Assembly (NCBI GenBank): GCA_965279115.1
Contig: OZ257137.1
Coordinates: 1,922,001 to 1,986,000, forward strand
Reading direction: 5' to 3'
Source: JAEUOS01 sp965279115
GTDB lineage: Bacteria > Pseudomonadota > Gammaproteobacteria > Burkholderiales > JAEUOS01
Length of the DNA stretch: 64,000 nt
The notes under the pieces are model-generated. The model worked only from the letters and a program-made list of their open reading frames with translations, was not told the DNA's origin and ran no database searches. Below, piece by piece: positions 41,611 through 50,505 of the stretch; the first letter of the stretch is position 1; the number at the start of each line of letters is the position of its first letter. The position numbers and the translations under genes are program-made.

Positions 41611-42807
41611 TCAGGTCTGGGTCACTCCAATGATGCCGCGCGCGCGCAAGGCCTCGATTGCCGCGGCATCGTAACCGATCTCACCCAGCACCTCGGCCGT
41701 ATGCTGGCCCAGCAACGGCGGCGCGCTGGCCGACTGCGCGGGTTCCTCATTGAAGCGCACCGGAAAGGCCACGCTGGGCAGGTCGCCCAGCGTCGGATGC
41801 GGCGTGGTCTGCACCAGCTTGCGCGCGATCACCTGCGGATGATTGATCGCCTCTTCGAGCGTGTGGATGGGCGCGCAGGGAATGCCGGCGCCGCGGCATT
41901 GCTCCAGCCAGTGCGCCACCGGCTGCTTGTCGATTTTCTCCTGGACCATGGCCACGGTCAGGTCGAAGTTGGCCACGCGCGCCGCGTTGGTGGCGAAGCG
42001 CGGGTCATCAACCACATCGCCCATGTCGAGCATGGTGCAGAAGCGCCGCCACTGCGTGTCGTTGCCCACACCGATCATCATCGGCGCATCGGACGCATTG
42101 AACGCCTGATAGGGCGCCAGGGCGCCGTGGCCGGTACCCATCGGGCGCGGCGATTTTCCGTTCACCCAGTAGCCCTGCGCCAGGTAACCCATCAGGCTCA
42201 TGGCGGTGGAGAGCAGCGACACCTCCAGATACATCCCCTTGCCGGTGCGGCCACGCTCGATCACCGCCGCCAGCACGCCGGACAGCCCGTTGGCGCCGGT
42301 GCACAGGTCCACCGGCGAGAAGCTTGCGCGCGCCAGCCCGCCGCCGGGCACGCCCATGCTGGCCAGCATGCCGGAGAAGGCCTGCAGCATGACGTCGTAA
42401 CCGGGCATCTCGCCCAGAGGGCCGTCGCGGCCATAGCCGGAGATTTCGCAATAGATCAGGCGCGGGTTGAGCCTGGAAAGCGTGGCGTAGTCCACGCCGA
42501 GGCGTTTCGCCGCACCGGCGCCAAACCCCTGCAGCACGATGTCGGCCGAGGCCACCAGGGTGTGCACGATCTTGCGGCCCTCGTCACTCTTGAGATCCAG
42601 CGCCAGGCTCTTCTTGTTGCGGTTGACCGAAAGGAACAGGGCCGCTTCACCCTTTAGCTGCGGCAACCAGGACCGCGTGTCGTCGCCGGTGCCCGGTGGT
42701 TCGATCTTGATGACTTCCGCGCCCAGTTCCCCCAGCGACTGTCCGCACAGCGGGCCGGCCAGCACTTTGGAGAGGTCGATGACGCGCAGGCCTTGCAGTG
42801 GTTGCAT
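41611..42807 (-). CDS. Type III (CaiB/BaiF) CoA-transferase
   Basis: Formyl-CoA transferase-family enzyme of 398 residues. It moves CoA between carboxylic acids through an aspartyl intermediate. It starts LQGLRVIDLSKVLAGPLCGQSLGELGAEVIKIEPPGTGDDTR. The catalytic aspartate is Asp167 in SFSPVDLCTGANGLSGVLAAV, the position of Asp169 in formyl-CoA transferase. The later segments YWVNGKSPRPMGTGHGALAPYQAF and MMIGVGNDTQWRRFC fit the family. The donor and acceptor are unknown. It lies between two Bug receptor genes on the same strand, with icmF further upstream. Confidence 0.93.
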   Translation of the reverse strand: MQPLQGLRVIDLSKVLAGPLCGQSLGELGAEVIKIEPPGTGDDTRSWLPQLKGEAALFLSVNRNKKSLALDLKSDEGRKIVHTLVASADIVLQGFGAGAAKRLGVDYATLSRLNPRLIYCEISGYGRDGPLGEMPGYDVMLQAFSGMLASMGVPGGGLARASFSPVDLCTGANGLSGVLAAVIERGRTGKGMYLEVSLLSTAMSLMGYLAQGYWVNGKSPRPMGTGHGALAPYQAFNASDAPMMIGVGNDTQWRRFCTMLDMGDVVDDPRFATNAARVANFDLTVAMVQEKIDKQPVAHWLEQCRGAGIPCAPIHTLEEAINHPQVIARKLVQTTPHPTLGDLPSVAFPVRFNEEPAQSASAPPLLGQHTAEVLGEIGYDAAAIEALRARGIIGVTQT

Positions 42808-42934
42808 TTGTCTCTTTCCGTTTGGTTTTGGATGCGAAAGCGCGCCGACGGGCGGCGCGCTTTTCTGGCGTTGCGTTCGCCCGCGATTCTAGTCGCGCGA
42901 CGTGTTCAGTACGTGGCGTCGGTCGAAGCCCGCC

Positions 42935-43924
42935 TTATTGCGGCTGGAACCCGCTGGCCTTGATGATGCCGGCCCAGGTCCTGGTGTACGCCTGTTCGCG
43001 GCTCGCCAGTTGCGCCTGCGGCATGTAGCCCACCGCCAGGCCCATGGCGGACAGCCGGTTACGCACGTCCGGCATCGCCAGCACCTTGGCTAAGGCCTCG
43101 CCGAAGCGGTCGGTCACCGCCTTGGGCGTGCCGGCGGGGGCGAAGATGCCGTAGTAGGGCACATCCTCAAAGCCGGCCAGGCCCAGCTCGGCGAAGGTGG
43201 GCACGTCGGGCAGTGCCGCCTGGCGTTGCGTGCCCAGCACCGCGACCACACGGATGCGCCCGCCCTTGTGGTTCTCGATGAAATCCGGCACCGACCCCAC
43301 ACCGGCGGCGATCTGGTTGCCGAGCATGTCGCCCATCATCGGCGCGCTGCCCTTGTAGGGCACCGGCACCAGGTCAAGGCCGTACTTCTGGCCGATCAGC
43401 TTGACCAGGAACTCCGGGGTCGAGGCGGGTGCCGGCACGCCGACGTTGCCCTTGCCGCCGCCCGCGCCCTTGATCCAGTTCACGTACTCGTTCACCGACC
43501 GGGCCGGAGTTCCGCCCGAAACCGCGAAGGCGTTGACGAAGGTCGCAAAGCCCGCCACCGGGGTGAAATCCTTCGCCGGATCGAACCCCGCGTTCTTCAC
43601 CACCTGCGGCAGGATCGAGATGGTGTGATCATGCGAAAGAAACAGGGTCCTGCCGTCCGGCGCCGCCGCCTTCAGCGCCTGGGCCGCAATCTGGCCGCCC
43701 GCGCCGGCGCGATTTTCCACCACCACCTGGGTGCCGAGTTCATCCTTGAGGTGCTCGGCCAGGGTGCGCGCGATGGCGTCGGTGCCGCCACCCGCGGGAA
43801 AGCCGACCATCAGCTTGATCGGTCCTGCTGTTTGCGCTGAGGCAAATCCGATGACAAAAAACGCGCCGGCGGCAAGGAGACTGCGCAAACTGCGGATCGC
43901 TACGCGCCTAAAAGTACGTGACAT
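42935..43924 (-). CDS. Bug/TctC-family substrate-binding protein
   Basis: Periplasmic receptor of 329 residues. The signal peptide (MSRTFRRVAIRSLRSLLAAG, cleavage near ASA-QT) is strongly basic. The mature part has GPIKLMVGFPAGGGTDAIARTLAE, ENRAGAGGQIAAQ, AAPDGRTLFLSHD with Arg in the PDGYT turn, VPYKGSAPMMGDMLGNQ and PTFAELGLAGFEDVPYYGIFAP. It sits 148 bp after icmF and 127 bp before the CoA-transferase, all on the minus strand, so it may be part of a carboxylate uptake-activation-mutase cassette. Confidence 0.92.
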   Translation of the reverse strand: MSRTFRRVAIRSLRSLLAAGAFFVIGFASAQTAGPIKLMVGFPAGGGTDAIARTLAEHLKDELGTQVVVENRAGAGGQIAAQALKAAAPDGRTLFLSHDHTISILPQVVKNAGFDPAKDFTPVAGFATFVNAFAVSGGTPARSVNEYVNWIKGAGGGKGNVGVPAPASTPEFLVKLIGQKYGLDLVPVPYKGSAPMMGDMLGNQIAAGVGSVPDFIENHKGGRIRVVAVLGTQRQAALPDVPTFAELGLAGFEDVPYYGIFAPAGTPKAVTDRFGEALAKVLAMPDVRNRLSAMGLAVGYMPQAQLASREQAYTRTWAGIIKASGFQPQ

Positions 43925-44072
43925 GATTGACTCCGTATGAATCAGAAAGAAAAAGCCGGAAACCGAGCTGGCATTTTGCCTTGCGCAGTACTCCGGCCTT
44001 TGATTCACCGCAAAAATCGTGCCCCGGCATGGACACGGCTGCTGCCCCCATGTCCCGCGATCGATCGCAGCA

Positions 44073-47000
44073 CTACATGCTGCGCCGGTACTGCCCGCCC
44101 ACCTCGAACAGCGCATCGGTGATCTGGCCGAGCGAGCACACGCGGGCGGCGTCCATCAGCACCTCGAAAACATTGGCGTTGTGAATCACCGCCTGCTGCA
44201 GGCGCTTGAGCATGGCGGGTGCCACCGACTTGTTGCGCTCGTGGAACTCGGCCAGTCGCTTCAGTTGCGACCGCTTTTCTTCCTCGGTGGAACGGATCAG
44301 CTCGATGGTCTGCGGCATGCCCGAATCGTGCGGATTGCGGAAGGTGTTCACGCCGATGATCGGGTAGGAGCCGTCGTGCTTCTTGTGCTCGTAGTACATC
44401 GACTGTTCCTGGATCTCGCCGCGCTGGTAGCCGGTTTCCATGGCGCCCAGCACGCCGCCGCGCTCGGAGATGGCCTCGAACTCCTTCAACACCGCCTCCT
44501 CGACCAGGTCGGTGAGTTCCTCGATGATGAAGGACCCCTGGTTGGGGTTCTCGTTCTTGCCGATGCCCCACTCGCGGTTGATGATGAGCTGGATCGCCAT
44601 GGCGCGCCGCACGCTTTCCTCAGTGGGCGTGGTGATCGCCTCGTCGTAGGCGTTGGTGTGCAGTGAATTGGTGTTGTCGTAGGTGGAGATCAGCGCCTGC
44701 AGGGTGGTGCGGATGTCGTTGAAGGCGATCTCCTGGGCGTGCAGGCTGCGACCCGAAGTCTGCGAGTGGAACTTGAGTTTCTGGCTGCGATCGTTGCCAC
44801 CGTACTTGTTCTTGATGGTGGTGGCCCAGATGCGCCGCGCCACCCGGCCGATGACCGAATACTCCGGATCCATGCCGTAGGAGAAGAAGAACGACAGGTT
44901 GGGCGCGAAGTCGTCGATGTGCATGCCGCGCGCCAGGTAGGCTTCAACGAAAGTGAAGCCGTTCGAAAGCGTGAAGGCGAGCTGCGAGATCGGGTTGGCG
45001 CCGGCTTCGGCGATGTGGTATCCGGAGATCGACACCGAGTAGAAGTTGCGCACCTTGTGGCGCACGAAGTATTCCTGGATGTCGCCCATCACCTTGAGGC
45101 TGAACTCGGTGGAGAAGATGCAGGTGTTCTGACCCTGGTCTTCCTTGAGGATGTCGGCCTGCACGGTGCCGCGCACGTTTTCCAGCACCCAGGCGCGGAT
45201 CTTGGCGGCCTCGTCATCGGTGGGGTCGCGGCCGTTGTCGGCCTTGAACTTCTCCAGGTTCTGGTCGATCGCGGTGTTCATGAAGAACGCCAGGATGGTC
45301 GGTGCCGGGCCGTTGATGGTCATCGACACGCTGGTGTTGGGCGAGCAGAGATCGAAGCCGCCGTAGAGCACCTTCATGTCGTCCAGCGTGGCGATCGACA
45401 CGCCGGAATTGCCGACCTTGCCGTAGATGTCCGGGCGGATCGCCGGGTCGTTGCCGTAGAGCGTTACCGAATCGAAGGCGGTGGAGAGCCGCTTGGCCGG
45501 CATGTCCTTGGACACATGGTGGAAGCGCCGATTGGTGCGGAACGGGTCGCCTTCGCCCGCGAACATGCGGGTCGGGTCCTCGTTCTCGCGCTTGAAGGCG
45601 AACACACCGGCGGTAAAGGGGAAGGAGCCCGGCACGTTTTCCAGCATCAGCCACTTGACCAGTTCGCCGTCGTCCTCGAAACGCGGCAACGCCACCTTGC
45701 GCACCTTGGTGCCGGATAGGGAGGTGTAGGTCAGCGCGGTGCGGATCTCCTTGTCGCGGATCTTCACCACGTATTCGTCGCCGGCATAGGCCTTCTGCAT
45801 GTCCGGCCATTGCGCCAGCAGCTTCTTGGCCGGCGGCTCCAGGCGGGTGTCGCGGTCGACGAACAGGGTGTCGAGTTCGGCGACTTCGCGCTTGCACTCG
45901 GCCGAAAGCATGTGGCGCACGCTTTGCAACTGCTGGCGCTCGCGCGCCAGGCGCGCCTGACCCTTCACGTACAGGTGATAACCACGCACCGTGTCGGCAA
46001 TCTCGGCCAGGTAGCGCACGCGTTGCGGCGGCACCACCGGCGTCTGGTTGGAGGACGACTTGCCCTTTACATGCGGCAAGCGTCCGGGCGCGGCATCCAG
46101 GCCCAGCGACTTCAGCTTTGGCAGCATGCCCTGGTAGAGCGCGGTGATGCCGTCGTCGTTGAAGCGGCTGGCCATGGTGCCGTAGACCGGCATGTCGTCG
46201 GGGCTCTGGCTGAAGGCCTCGCGGTTGCGCTGGTATTGCTTGCGCACATCGCGCAGGGCATCGGCGGCGCCCTTGCGGTCGAACTTGTTGATGGCCACGA
46301 AGTCGGCGAAGTCGAGCATGTCGATCTTCTCGAGCTGCGAGGCAGCGCCGAACTCCGGCGTCATCACATACAGGCTGGTGTCGACCAGCGGCACGATGGC
46401 GGCGTCGCCCTGGCCGATGCCCGAGGTTTCCACCAGGATCAGATCGAAGCCCGCCACCTTGCAGGCGGCGATCACGTCAGGCAGCGCCTTGGAGATCTCC
46501 GACCCGGCTTCGCGCGTGGCCAGCGAGCGCATGAAGATGTTCGGATGGTTGATGGCGTTCATGCGGATGCGGTCGCCGAGCAGCGCGCCGCCCGACTTGC
46601 GGCGCGACGGATCGATGGAGATCACCGCCAGCTTGAGGGTCTCGTTCTGGTCCAGGCGGAAGCGGCGGATCAACTCGTCGGTGAGCGAACTCTTGCCCGC
46701 ACCGCCGGTGCCGGTGATGCCAAGGGTCGGGGTCCTGATCTTCGCCGCGGCTTCGACCAACTGCTTGTGCAGCACGCTGTCGGCGCGGCCATTCTCGAGT
46801 GCGGTGATGAACTGCGCCAGCGCGCGCCGCTGCGGCTGCGCCGGGCCCGTGATGGCTTCCAGGGCATTGGGCGCGAACGGCGACAGGTCGACGTCGCAGC
46901 GCTCCAGCATGTCCCAGATCATGCCGAGCAGGCCCATCTTCTGCCCGTCCTCGGGTGAATAGATGCGCGTGACGCCATAGGCGTGCAGGTCGCGGATTTC

Positions 47001-47342
47001 TTCCGGCACGATCACACCGCCGCCACCGCCAAATACCTTGATGTGGGCACCGCCGCGCTCCTTCAACAGGTCGATCATGTACTTGAAGTACTCGACATGC
47101 CCGCCCTGGTAGGACGACATGGCGATGCCCTGCGCATCCTCCTGCAGGGCGGCGTTGACCACCTCGTCGACCGAGCGGTTATGGCCCAGGTGGATGACCT
47201 CAGCACCCTGCGCCTGCAGGATGCGCCGCATGATGTTGATCGAGGCGTCGTGGCCGTCGAACAAGGAAGCCGCGGTTACAAAGCGCACCTTGTTCTTGAG
47301 CTTCGGCGTTTCGAGCTGCTTCTGGACGGAAAGGTCGGTCAT
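44073..47342 (-). CDS. icmF: Fused B12-dependent acyl-CoA mutase with G-protein chaperone domain (IcmF)
   Basis: Adenosylcobalamin-dependent isobutyryl-CoA mutase fused to its chaperone, 1089 residues, the usual IcmF length. Order of domains: B12-binding domain with the cobalt ligand His31 in FDGHDASINIMRR; MeaI-like GTPase with P-loop GTGGAGKSS at 211-219, the DPSRRKSGGALLGDRIRM signature and NKFD; a linker; then the large mutase barrel (about 550 to the end) with SPNTSVSMTINGPAPTILAFFMNTA, SVSISGYHIAEAGANP and NLSFFFSYGMDPEYSVIGRVARRIW. It interconverts isobutyryl- and butyryl-CoA, or related branched acyl-CoAs. A LiuR-like palindrome lies 124 bp upstream. Confidence 0.95.
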   Translation of the reverse strand: MTDLSVQKQLETPKLKNKVRFVTAASLFDGHDASINIMRRILQAQGAEVIHLGHNRSVDEVVNAALQEDAQGIAMSSYQGGHVEYFKYMIDLLKERGGAHIKVFGGGGGVIVPEEIRDLHAYGVTRIYSPEDGQKMGLLGMIWDMLERCDVDLSPFAPNALEAITGPAQPQRRALAQFITALENGRADSVLHKQLVEAAAKIRTPTLGITGTGGAGKSSLTDELIRRFRLDQNETLKLAVISIDPSRRKSGGALLGDRIRMNAINHPNIFMRSLATREAGSEISKALPDVIAACKVAGFDLILVETSGIGQGDAAIVPLVDTSLYVMTPEFGAASQLEKIDMLDFADFVAINKFDRKGAADALRDVRKQYQRNREAFSQSPDDMPVYGTMASRFNDDGITALYQGMLPKLKSLGLDAAPGRLPHVKGKSSSNQTPVVPPQRVRYLAEIADTVRGYHLYVKGQARLARERQQLQSVRHMLSAECKREVAELDTLFVDRDTRLEPPAKKLLAQWPDMQKAYAGDEYVVKIRDKEIRTALTYTSLSGTKVRKVALPRFEDDGELVKWLMLENVPGSFPFTAGVFAFKRENEDPTRMFAGEGDPFRTNRRFHHVSKDMPAKRLSTAFDSVTLYGNDPAIRPDIYGKVGNSGVSIATLDDMKVLYGGFDLCSPNTSVSMTINGPAPTILAFFMNTAIDQNLEKFKADNGRDPTDDEAAKIRAWVLENVRGTVQADILKEDQGQNTCIFSTEFSLKVMGDIQEYFVRHKVRNFYSVSISGYHIAEAGANPISQLAFTLSNGFTFVEAYLARGMHIDDFAPNLSFFFSYGMDPEYSVIGRVARRIWATTIKNKYGGNDRSQKLKFHSQTSGRSLHAQEIAFNDIRTTLQALISTYDNTNSLHTNAYDEAITTPTEESVRRAMAIQLIINREWGIGKNENPNQGSFIIEELTDLVEEAVLKEFEAISERGGVLGAMETGYQRGEIQEQSMYYEHKKHDGSYPIIGVNTFRNPHDSGMPQTIELIRSTEEEKRSQLKRLAEFHERNKSVAPAMLKRLQQAVIHNANVFEVLMDAARVCSLGQITDALFEVGGQYRRSM

Positions 47343-47465
47343 GGCGGATTGTCTCGATGTTGTGGCGATGCGTGCGGACGAAAGGCCGCGCCCGGGAATT
47401 GTATGCCCGCGGGCGCGGCCATACGGCCAGGGTCGAAATAACAGGCAGGGCCGCAAGGCTACTTT

Positions 47466-47481
47466 ACGTTTACGTAAACGT
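47466..47481. promoter_or_regulatory. 16-bp perfect palindrome upstream of icmF, LiuR-like operator
   Basis: ACGTTTACGTAAACGT is a perfect 16-bp inverted repeat lying 124 bp before the icmF ATG and 115 bp before the first cupin ATG. As I recall it, the operator of the MerR-family regulator LiuR, which controls branched-chain amino acid and fatty acid catabolism in proteobacteria, has a core close to TTACGTTTACGTAA; the match here is good except at the outer edges. Control of icmF is the likely role; the divergent cupin genes may share it. Confidence 0.6.
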
Positions 47482-47595
47482 CAACCTCGCCAGCGCCCCC
47501 GGATGGCTTTCACGCGACACGGCATATCCGGGATTGCGGCGGAGTACCATTCCCGCAGGCGCGATGCCAGCCCCCCTGAACAACCGGAGATTTCC

Positions 47596-48183
47596 ATGGA
47601 AGCCAAGGCCATGCAACATTCCCCAGCGGCGGATGACACGATGCGTCATCGAGTCGCCCGCTTCGCGGAACTGACCCCGCTGCCCATCCAGAAGGACGCC
47701 TCGATTCCCCTGTGTGCGCTGGATCTGCTCTACGCCCGCAAGCTGCTGCCGGTGCTCGGCCTCAATGATGGAGTAGACACCCCCATCACCTCCAGCGCAC
47801 CGATCCGCGGGGCGGCGGGCATCACGCTCACCTACGCCGCCTGCCCGCCGGGGCAAGGGCCCGGCCTGCACGCGCACAAGGCCACCCATGAAACCTTCGT
47901 GGTGATGGAAGGCGAGTTCGAGATCAGCTGGGGAACCGAAGGACAGCATGCCACCCGGCTCAAGCGCCTTGACGTGATCTCGGTGCCGCCGGGAGTGACC
48001 CGGGCGTTCCGCAACGTCGGCACCGACGAGGGCATCCTGCTGGTCATCATCTCGGGCGGCGAGCACAACATGAATGACATCCACCTGCCCGAAATGGCCG
48101 CCAGCGCGATCAACCGCGCCTCCCCGGACCTGTTCCGCAAGGTCACTGGCGCCGGCATCACGTACGATGGCGATTTGCGCTGA
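47596..48183 (+). CDS. Cupin-domain protein, first of a tandem pair
   Basis: Single-cupin protein of 195 residues. The first cupin motif is present in GPGLHAHKATHETFVVMEGEFEISWG (HxH, then Glu). In the second motif, VPPGVTRAFRNVG, the metal-binding histidine is replaced by arginine, so any metal site has three ligands. It starts after a 50-residue helical leader (ARFAELTPLPIQKDASIPLCALDLLYARKLLPVLG). GGAG lies before the ATG. It is divergent from icmF and 42 bp before its paralogue. A role in sensing, isomerisation or dioxygenation cannot be decided. Confidence 0.85.
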   Translation: MEAKAMQHSPAADDTMRHRVARFAELTPLPIQKDASIPLCALDLLYARKLLPVLGLNDGVDTPITSSAPIRGAAGITLTYAACPPGQGPGLHAHKATHETFVVMEGEFEISWGTEGQHATRLKRLDVISVPPGVTRAFRNVGTDEGILLVIISGGEHNMNDIHLPEMAASAINRASPDLFRKVTGAGITYDGDLR

Positions 48184-48225
48184 AATGTTTGGCAGCACCC
48201 CCTTAAACCACCCCGGGAGACGACC

Positions 48226-48804
48226 ATGAAAACCGTGCAAATGTCCGCCGATGAAGTCCGTGAACGCACCGCGCGCTTCGAAAACCTGCAAGCCATGTCA
48301 ACCCTCAAGGACAACCCGGTGGTGCCGCAGGCGGCCAAGGACATCTTCCTGGCGCGCAAGATCATGCCCATCGTGCTGGAGCAGACACAGAACGCCTTCG
48401 GCAATGCGGCGGCGATTTTCGGCGCAGCGGGACTGACCATGAACATTTCGGTGTGTCCACCCGGACAGGGCCCCGGCCTGCACGCCCATCACCGCACCTT
48501 CGAGACCTTCTTCGTGCTCGACGGCACCTTCGAGTTCACCGTCAACGACGCCGGCGACCAGAAAGTGGTGCTCAACCGCTGGGACACGTTCTCGGTGCCG
48601 CCGGGGGTATGCCGCGCTTTCCGCAACGTCGGCGACCGTGAAGGCACCATGCTCACGGTGATCACAGGCGGGGTGCACGACCGCAACGACATCAGCCTGC
48701 CGCCCTCGATCGGCGCGGCGATCGATGCTTATGGCCCGGGCGTGCTCGACGAGGTCAAGAAGATCGGGCTGACCTTCGATGCCGGGGTTGAGGCCGGCGC
48801 CTGA
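48226..48804 (+). CDS. Cupin-domain protein, second of a tandem pair
   Basis: Single-cupin protein of 192 residues, a clear paralogue of the gene 42 bp upstream. It shares CPPGQGPGLHAH, ETFFVLDGTFEFTV, and the second-motif variant VPPGVCRAFRNVGD with arginine in place of histidine. The leader ARFENLQAMSTLKDNPVVPQAAKDIFLARKIMPIVLE matches in pattern. The conserved replacement in both copies suggests function, not decay. GGGAG precedes the ATG. They may act as a heteromer or on two related compounds. Confidence 0.85.
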   Translation: MKTVQMSADEVRERTARFENLQAMSTLKDNPVVPQAAKDIFLARKIMPIVLEQTQNAFGNAAAIFGAAGLTMNISVCPPGQGPGLHAHHRTFETFFVLDGTFEFTVNDAGDQKVVLNRWDTFSVPPGVCRAFRNVGDREGTMLTVITGGVHDRNDISLPPSIGAAIDAYGPGVLDEVKKIGLTFDAGVEAGA

Positions 48805-48813
48805 CTGTGAACT

Positions 48814-49956
48814 TCAGTAGGGATTAAGAATGATGTCCCGGCTGATGCCGGCGATGTTCTTCACTCCGCACAATGCCATCGAGGTATCAAGTTCCTTCTG
48901 GATGATCTGAAGCGCCGTCGTCACGCCGGCCTCGCCCATCGCCCCCAGCCCGAAGTTGAAGGCGCGCCCGATCAGCGTGCCTTTCGCGCCCAGCGCCAGG
49001 GCCTTGAGCATGTCCTGGCCGGAGCGGATGCCGCCGTCCATCCACACCTCGATCTTGTCGCCGACCGCATCGACGATCGGCGGCAGCGCCTTGATGGATG
49101 ACAGCGCGCCATCGAGCTGGCGACCGCCGTGGTTGGAGACGACCAGCGCGTCGGCGCCGGAACGCACGGCGAGCTTGGCGTCTTCCACGTCCTGGATGCC
49201 CTTCAGGATGAGCTTGCCGCCCCATTCCTTCTTGACCCATTCGACATCGTCCCAGTTGAGGGTCGGGTCGAACTGGCTGGCGGTCCATTTGGAGAGCGAG
49301 ACGATGCCCTCGGCACCCTTCACATGGCCCACGATGTTGCCGAACACCTTGCGCTTGGCGCCCAGCATGCGCAGGCTCCAGCCCGGCTTGGTCATCATGT
49401 CGACCACGTTGGAGAGCATGATCTTGGGCGGCACGCTCATGCCGTTTTTGAGGTCCTTGTGGCGCTGGCCGATGATCTGCAGGTCAAGCGTCAATACCAG
49501 GGCCGAGCACTTGGCGGCCTTGGCACGGCCGATCAGGCGCTTGATGTAGTCGCGGTCGCGCATCACGTAGAGCTGGAACCAGAACGGCTTCGTGGTCGCC
49601 GCGGCCACGTCCTCGATCGAGCAGATGCTCATGGTCGAAAGGGTGAAGGGCACGCCGAATTTTTCAGCGGCGCGCGCGGCGAGGATCTCGCCGTCGGCCC
49701 ACTGCATGCCGGTCAGCCCGACCGGCGCCAGCGCGGTGGGTATCGCGACCTTCTCGCCGATCATGGTGGATTCAGTGGAACGGTTGTCCACGTTGACCGC
49801 GACGCGCTGGCGCAGCTTGAGAGCCGCCAGGTCGCTGCTGTTGGCGTTGTAGGTTCCTTCGGTGTAGCTGCCGGCGTCGACATAATCGTAAAACGCCTTG
49901 GGGGCGTTTTTCTTATGCAACTGGCGCAGGTCTTCGATGCAGGTGATGACAGGCAT
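48814..49956 (-). CDS. FMN-dependent alpha-hydroxy-acid dehydrogenase/oxidase
   Basis: TIM-barrel flavoenzyme of the glycolate oxidase / L-lactate dehydrogenase / mandelate dehydrogenase family, 380 residues. It begins TCIEDLRQLHKKNAPKAFYDYVDAGSYTEGTYNAN, then LAPVGLTGMQWADGEILAARAAEKFGVPFTLSTMS. The catalytic histidine is in VSNHGGRQLDGALSSI, and MDGGIRSGQDMLKALALGAKGTLIGRAF binds the FMN phosphate. Oxidation of lactate, mandelate or a similar 2-hydroxy acid is expected. It converges on the second cupin gene with 9 bp between stops. The ATG at 49956 gives the natural N-terminus. Confidence 0.94.
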   Translation of the reverse strand: MPVITCIEDLRQLHKKNAPKAFYDYVDAGSYTEGTYNANSSDLAALKLRQRVAVNVDNRSTESTMIGEKVAIPTALAPVGLTGMQWADGEILAARAAEKFGVPFTLSTMSICSIEDVAAATTKPFWFQLYVMRDRDYIKRLIGRAKAAKCSALVLTLDLQIIGQRHKDLKNGMSVPPKIMLSNVVDMMTKPGWSLRMLGAKRKVFGNIVGHVKGAEGIVSLSKWTASQFDPTLNWDDVEWVKKEWGGKLILKGIQDVEDAKLAVRSGADALVVSNHGGRQLDGALSSIKALPPIVDAVGDKIEVWMDGGIRSGQDMLKALALGAKGTLIGRAFNFGLGAMGEAGVTTALQIIQKELDTSMALCGVKNIAGISRDIILNPY

Positions 49957-50052
49957 GGTGCTTCCTTCTTTGTTCTTGTCCGGGCTGTCCCGGTGTAAGG
50001 CCGCCGCTTGCGGCGGGCAACCCGTAATCCTAAGGCATACGACCAACCGGGG

Positions 50053-50505
50053 TCAGCGCGGGACCGCCCGATCAGGCGGTGCCTGCACATTGGTGTGCAG
50101 CCAGAACTGCCCGAGGCGCGCGGTTTCGGCGAGGAACTCCTCGAAGGCCACCGGCTTGCGCACATAGGCATTCGCGCCCAGCGCATAGCTGCTGACGATA
50201 TCGTTGTCCTCGACCGAGGTGGTGAGCATCACCGTGGGTGTGAAGCGCGTGCGCTCCTCCATGCGCACCCGACGCAACACCTCGAGCCCGGATACCTTGG
50301 GCAGGTTGAGGTCGAGGATCAGCAGGCTGGGCATGTCCGCGCCGGTACCGGCAAAAGCGCCGTCGCCAAACAGCATGTCGAGGGCGATCGCGCCATCGGT
50401 TGCCACCACCACCTCGTTCATGATGTTGGCACGCTTGAAGGCCAGGATCGTGAGATCGGCGTCGTCCTCGTTGTCTTCCACCAGCAGGATGGTTCCCCTG
50501 TTCAC
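50053..50505 (-). CDS. Single-domain response regulator (Rcp1/CheY-like)
   Basis: Receiver-domain protein of 150 residues with no output domain. VNRGTILLVEDNEDDADLTILAF holds the acidic pocket (Glu10-Asp11), the phosphorylated residue is Asp65 in LLILDLNLPKVSGLEVLRRVR, and the conserved switch Thr and Lys lie in VMLTTSVEDND and NAYVRKPVAFEEF. It begins with GTG overlapping the histidine kinase stop as GTGA, so it is the cognate partner of that kinase. The DLNLPK style matches regulators paired with phytochrome-type PAS kinases. Confidence 0.93.
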   Translation of the reverse strand: MNRGTILLVEDNEDDADLTILAFKRANIMNEVVVATDGAIALDMLFGDGAFAGTGADMPSLLILDLNLPKVSGLEVLRRVRMEERTRFTPTVMLTTSVEDNDIVSSYALGANAYVRKPVAFEEFLAETARLGQFWLHTNVQAPPDRAVPR

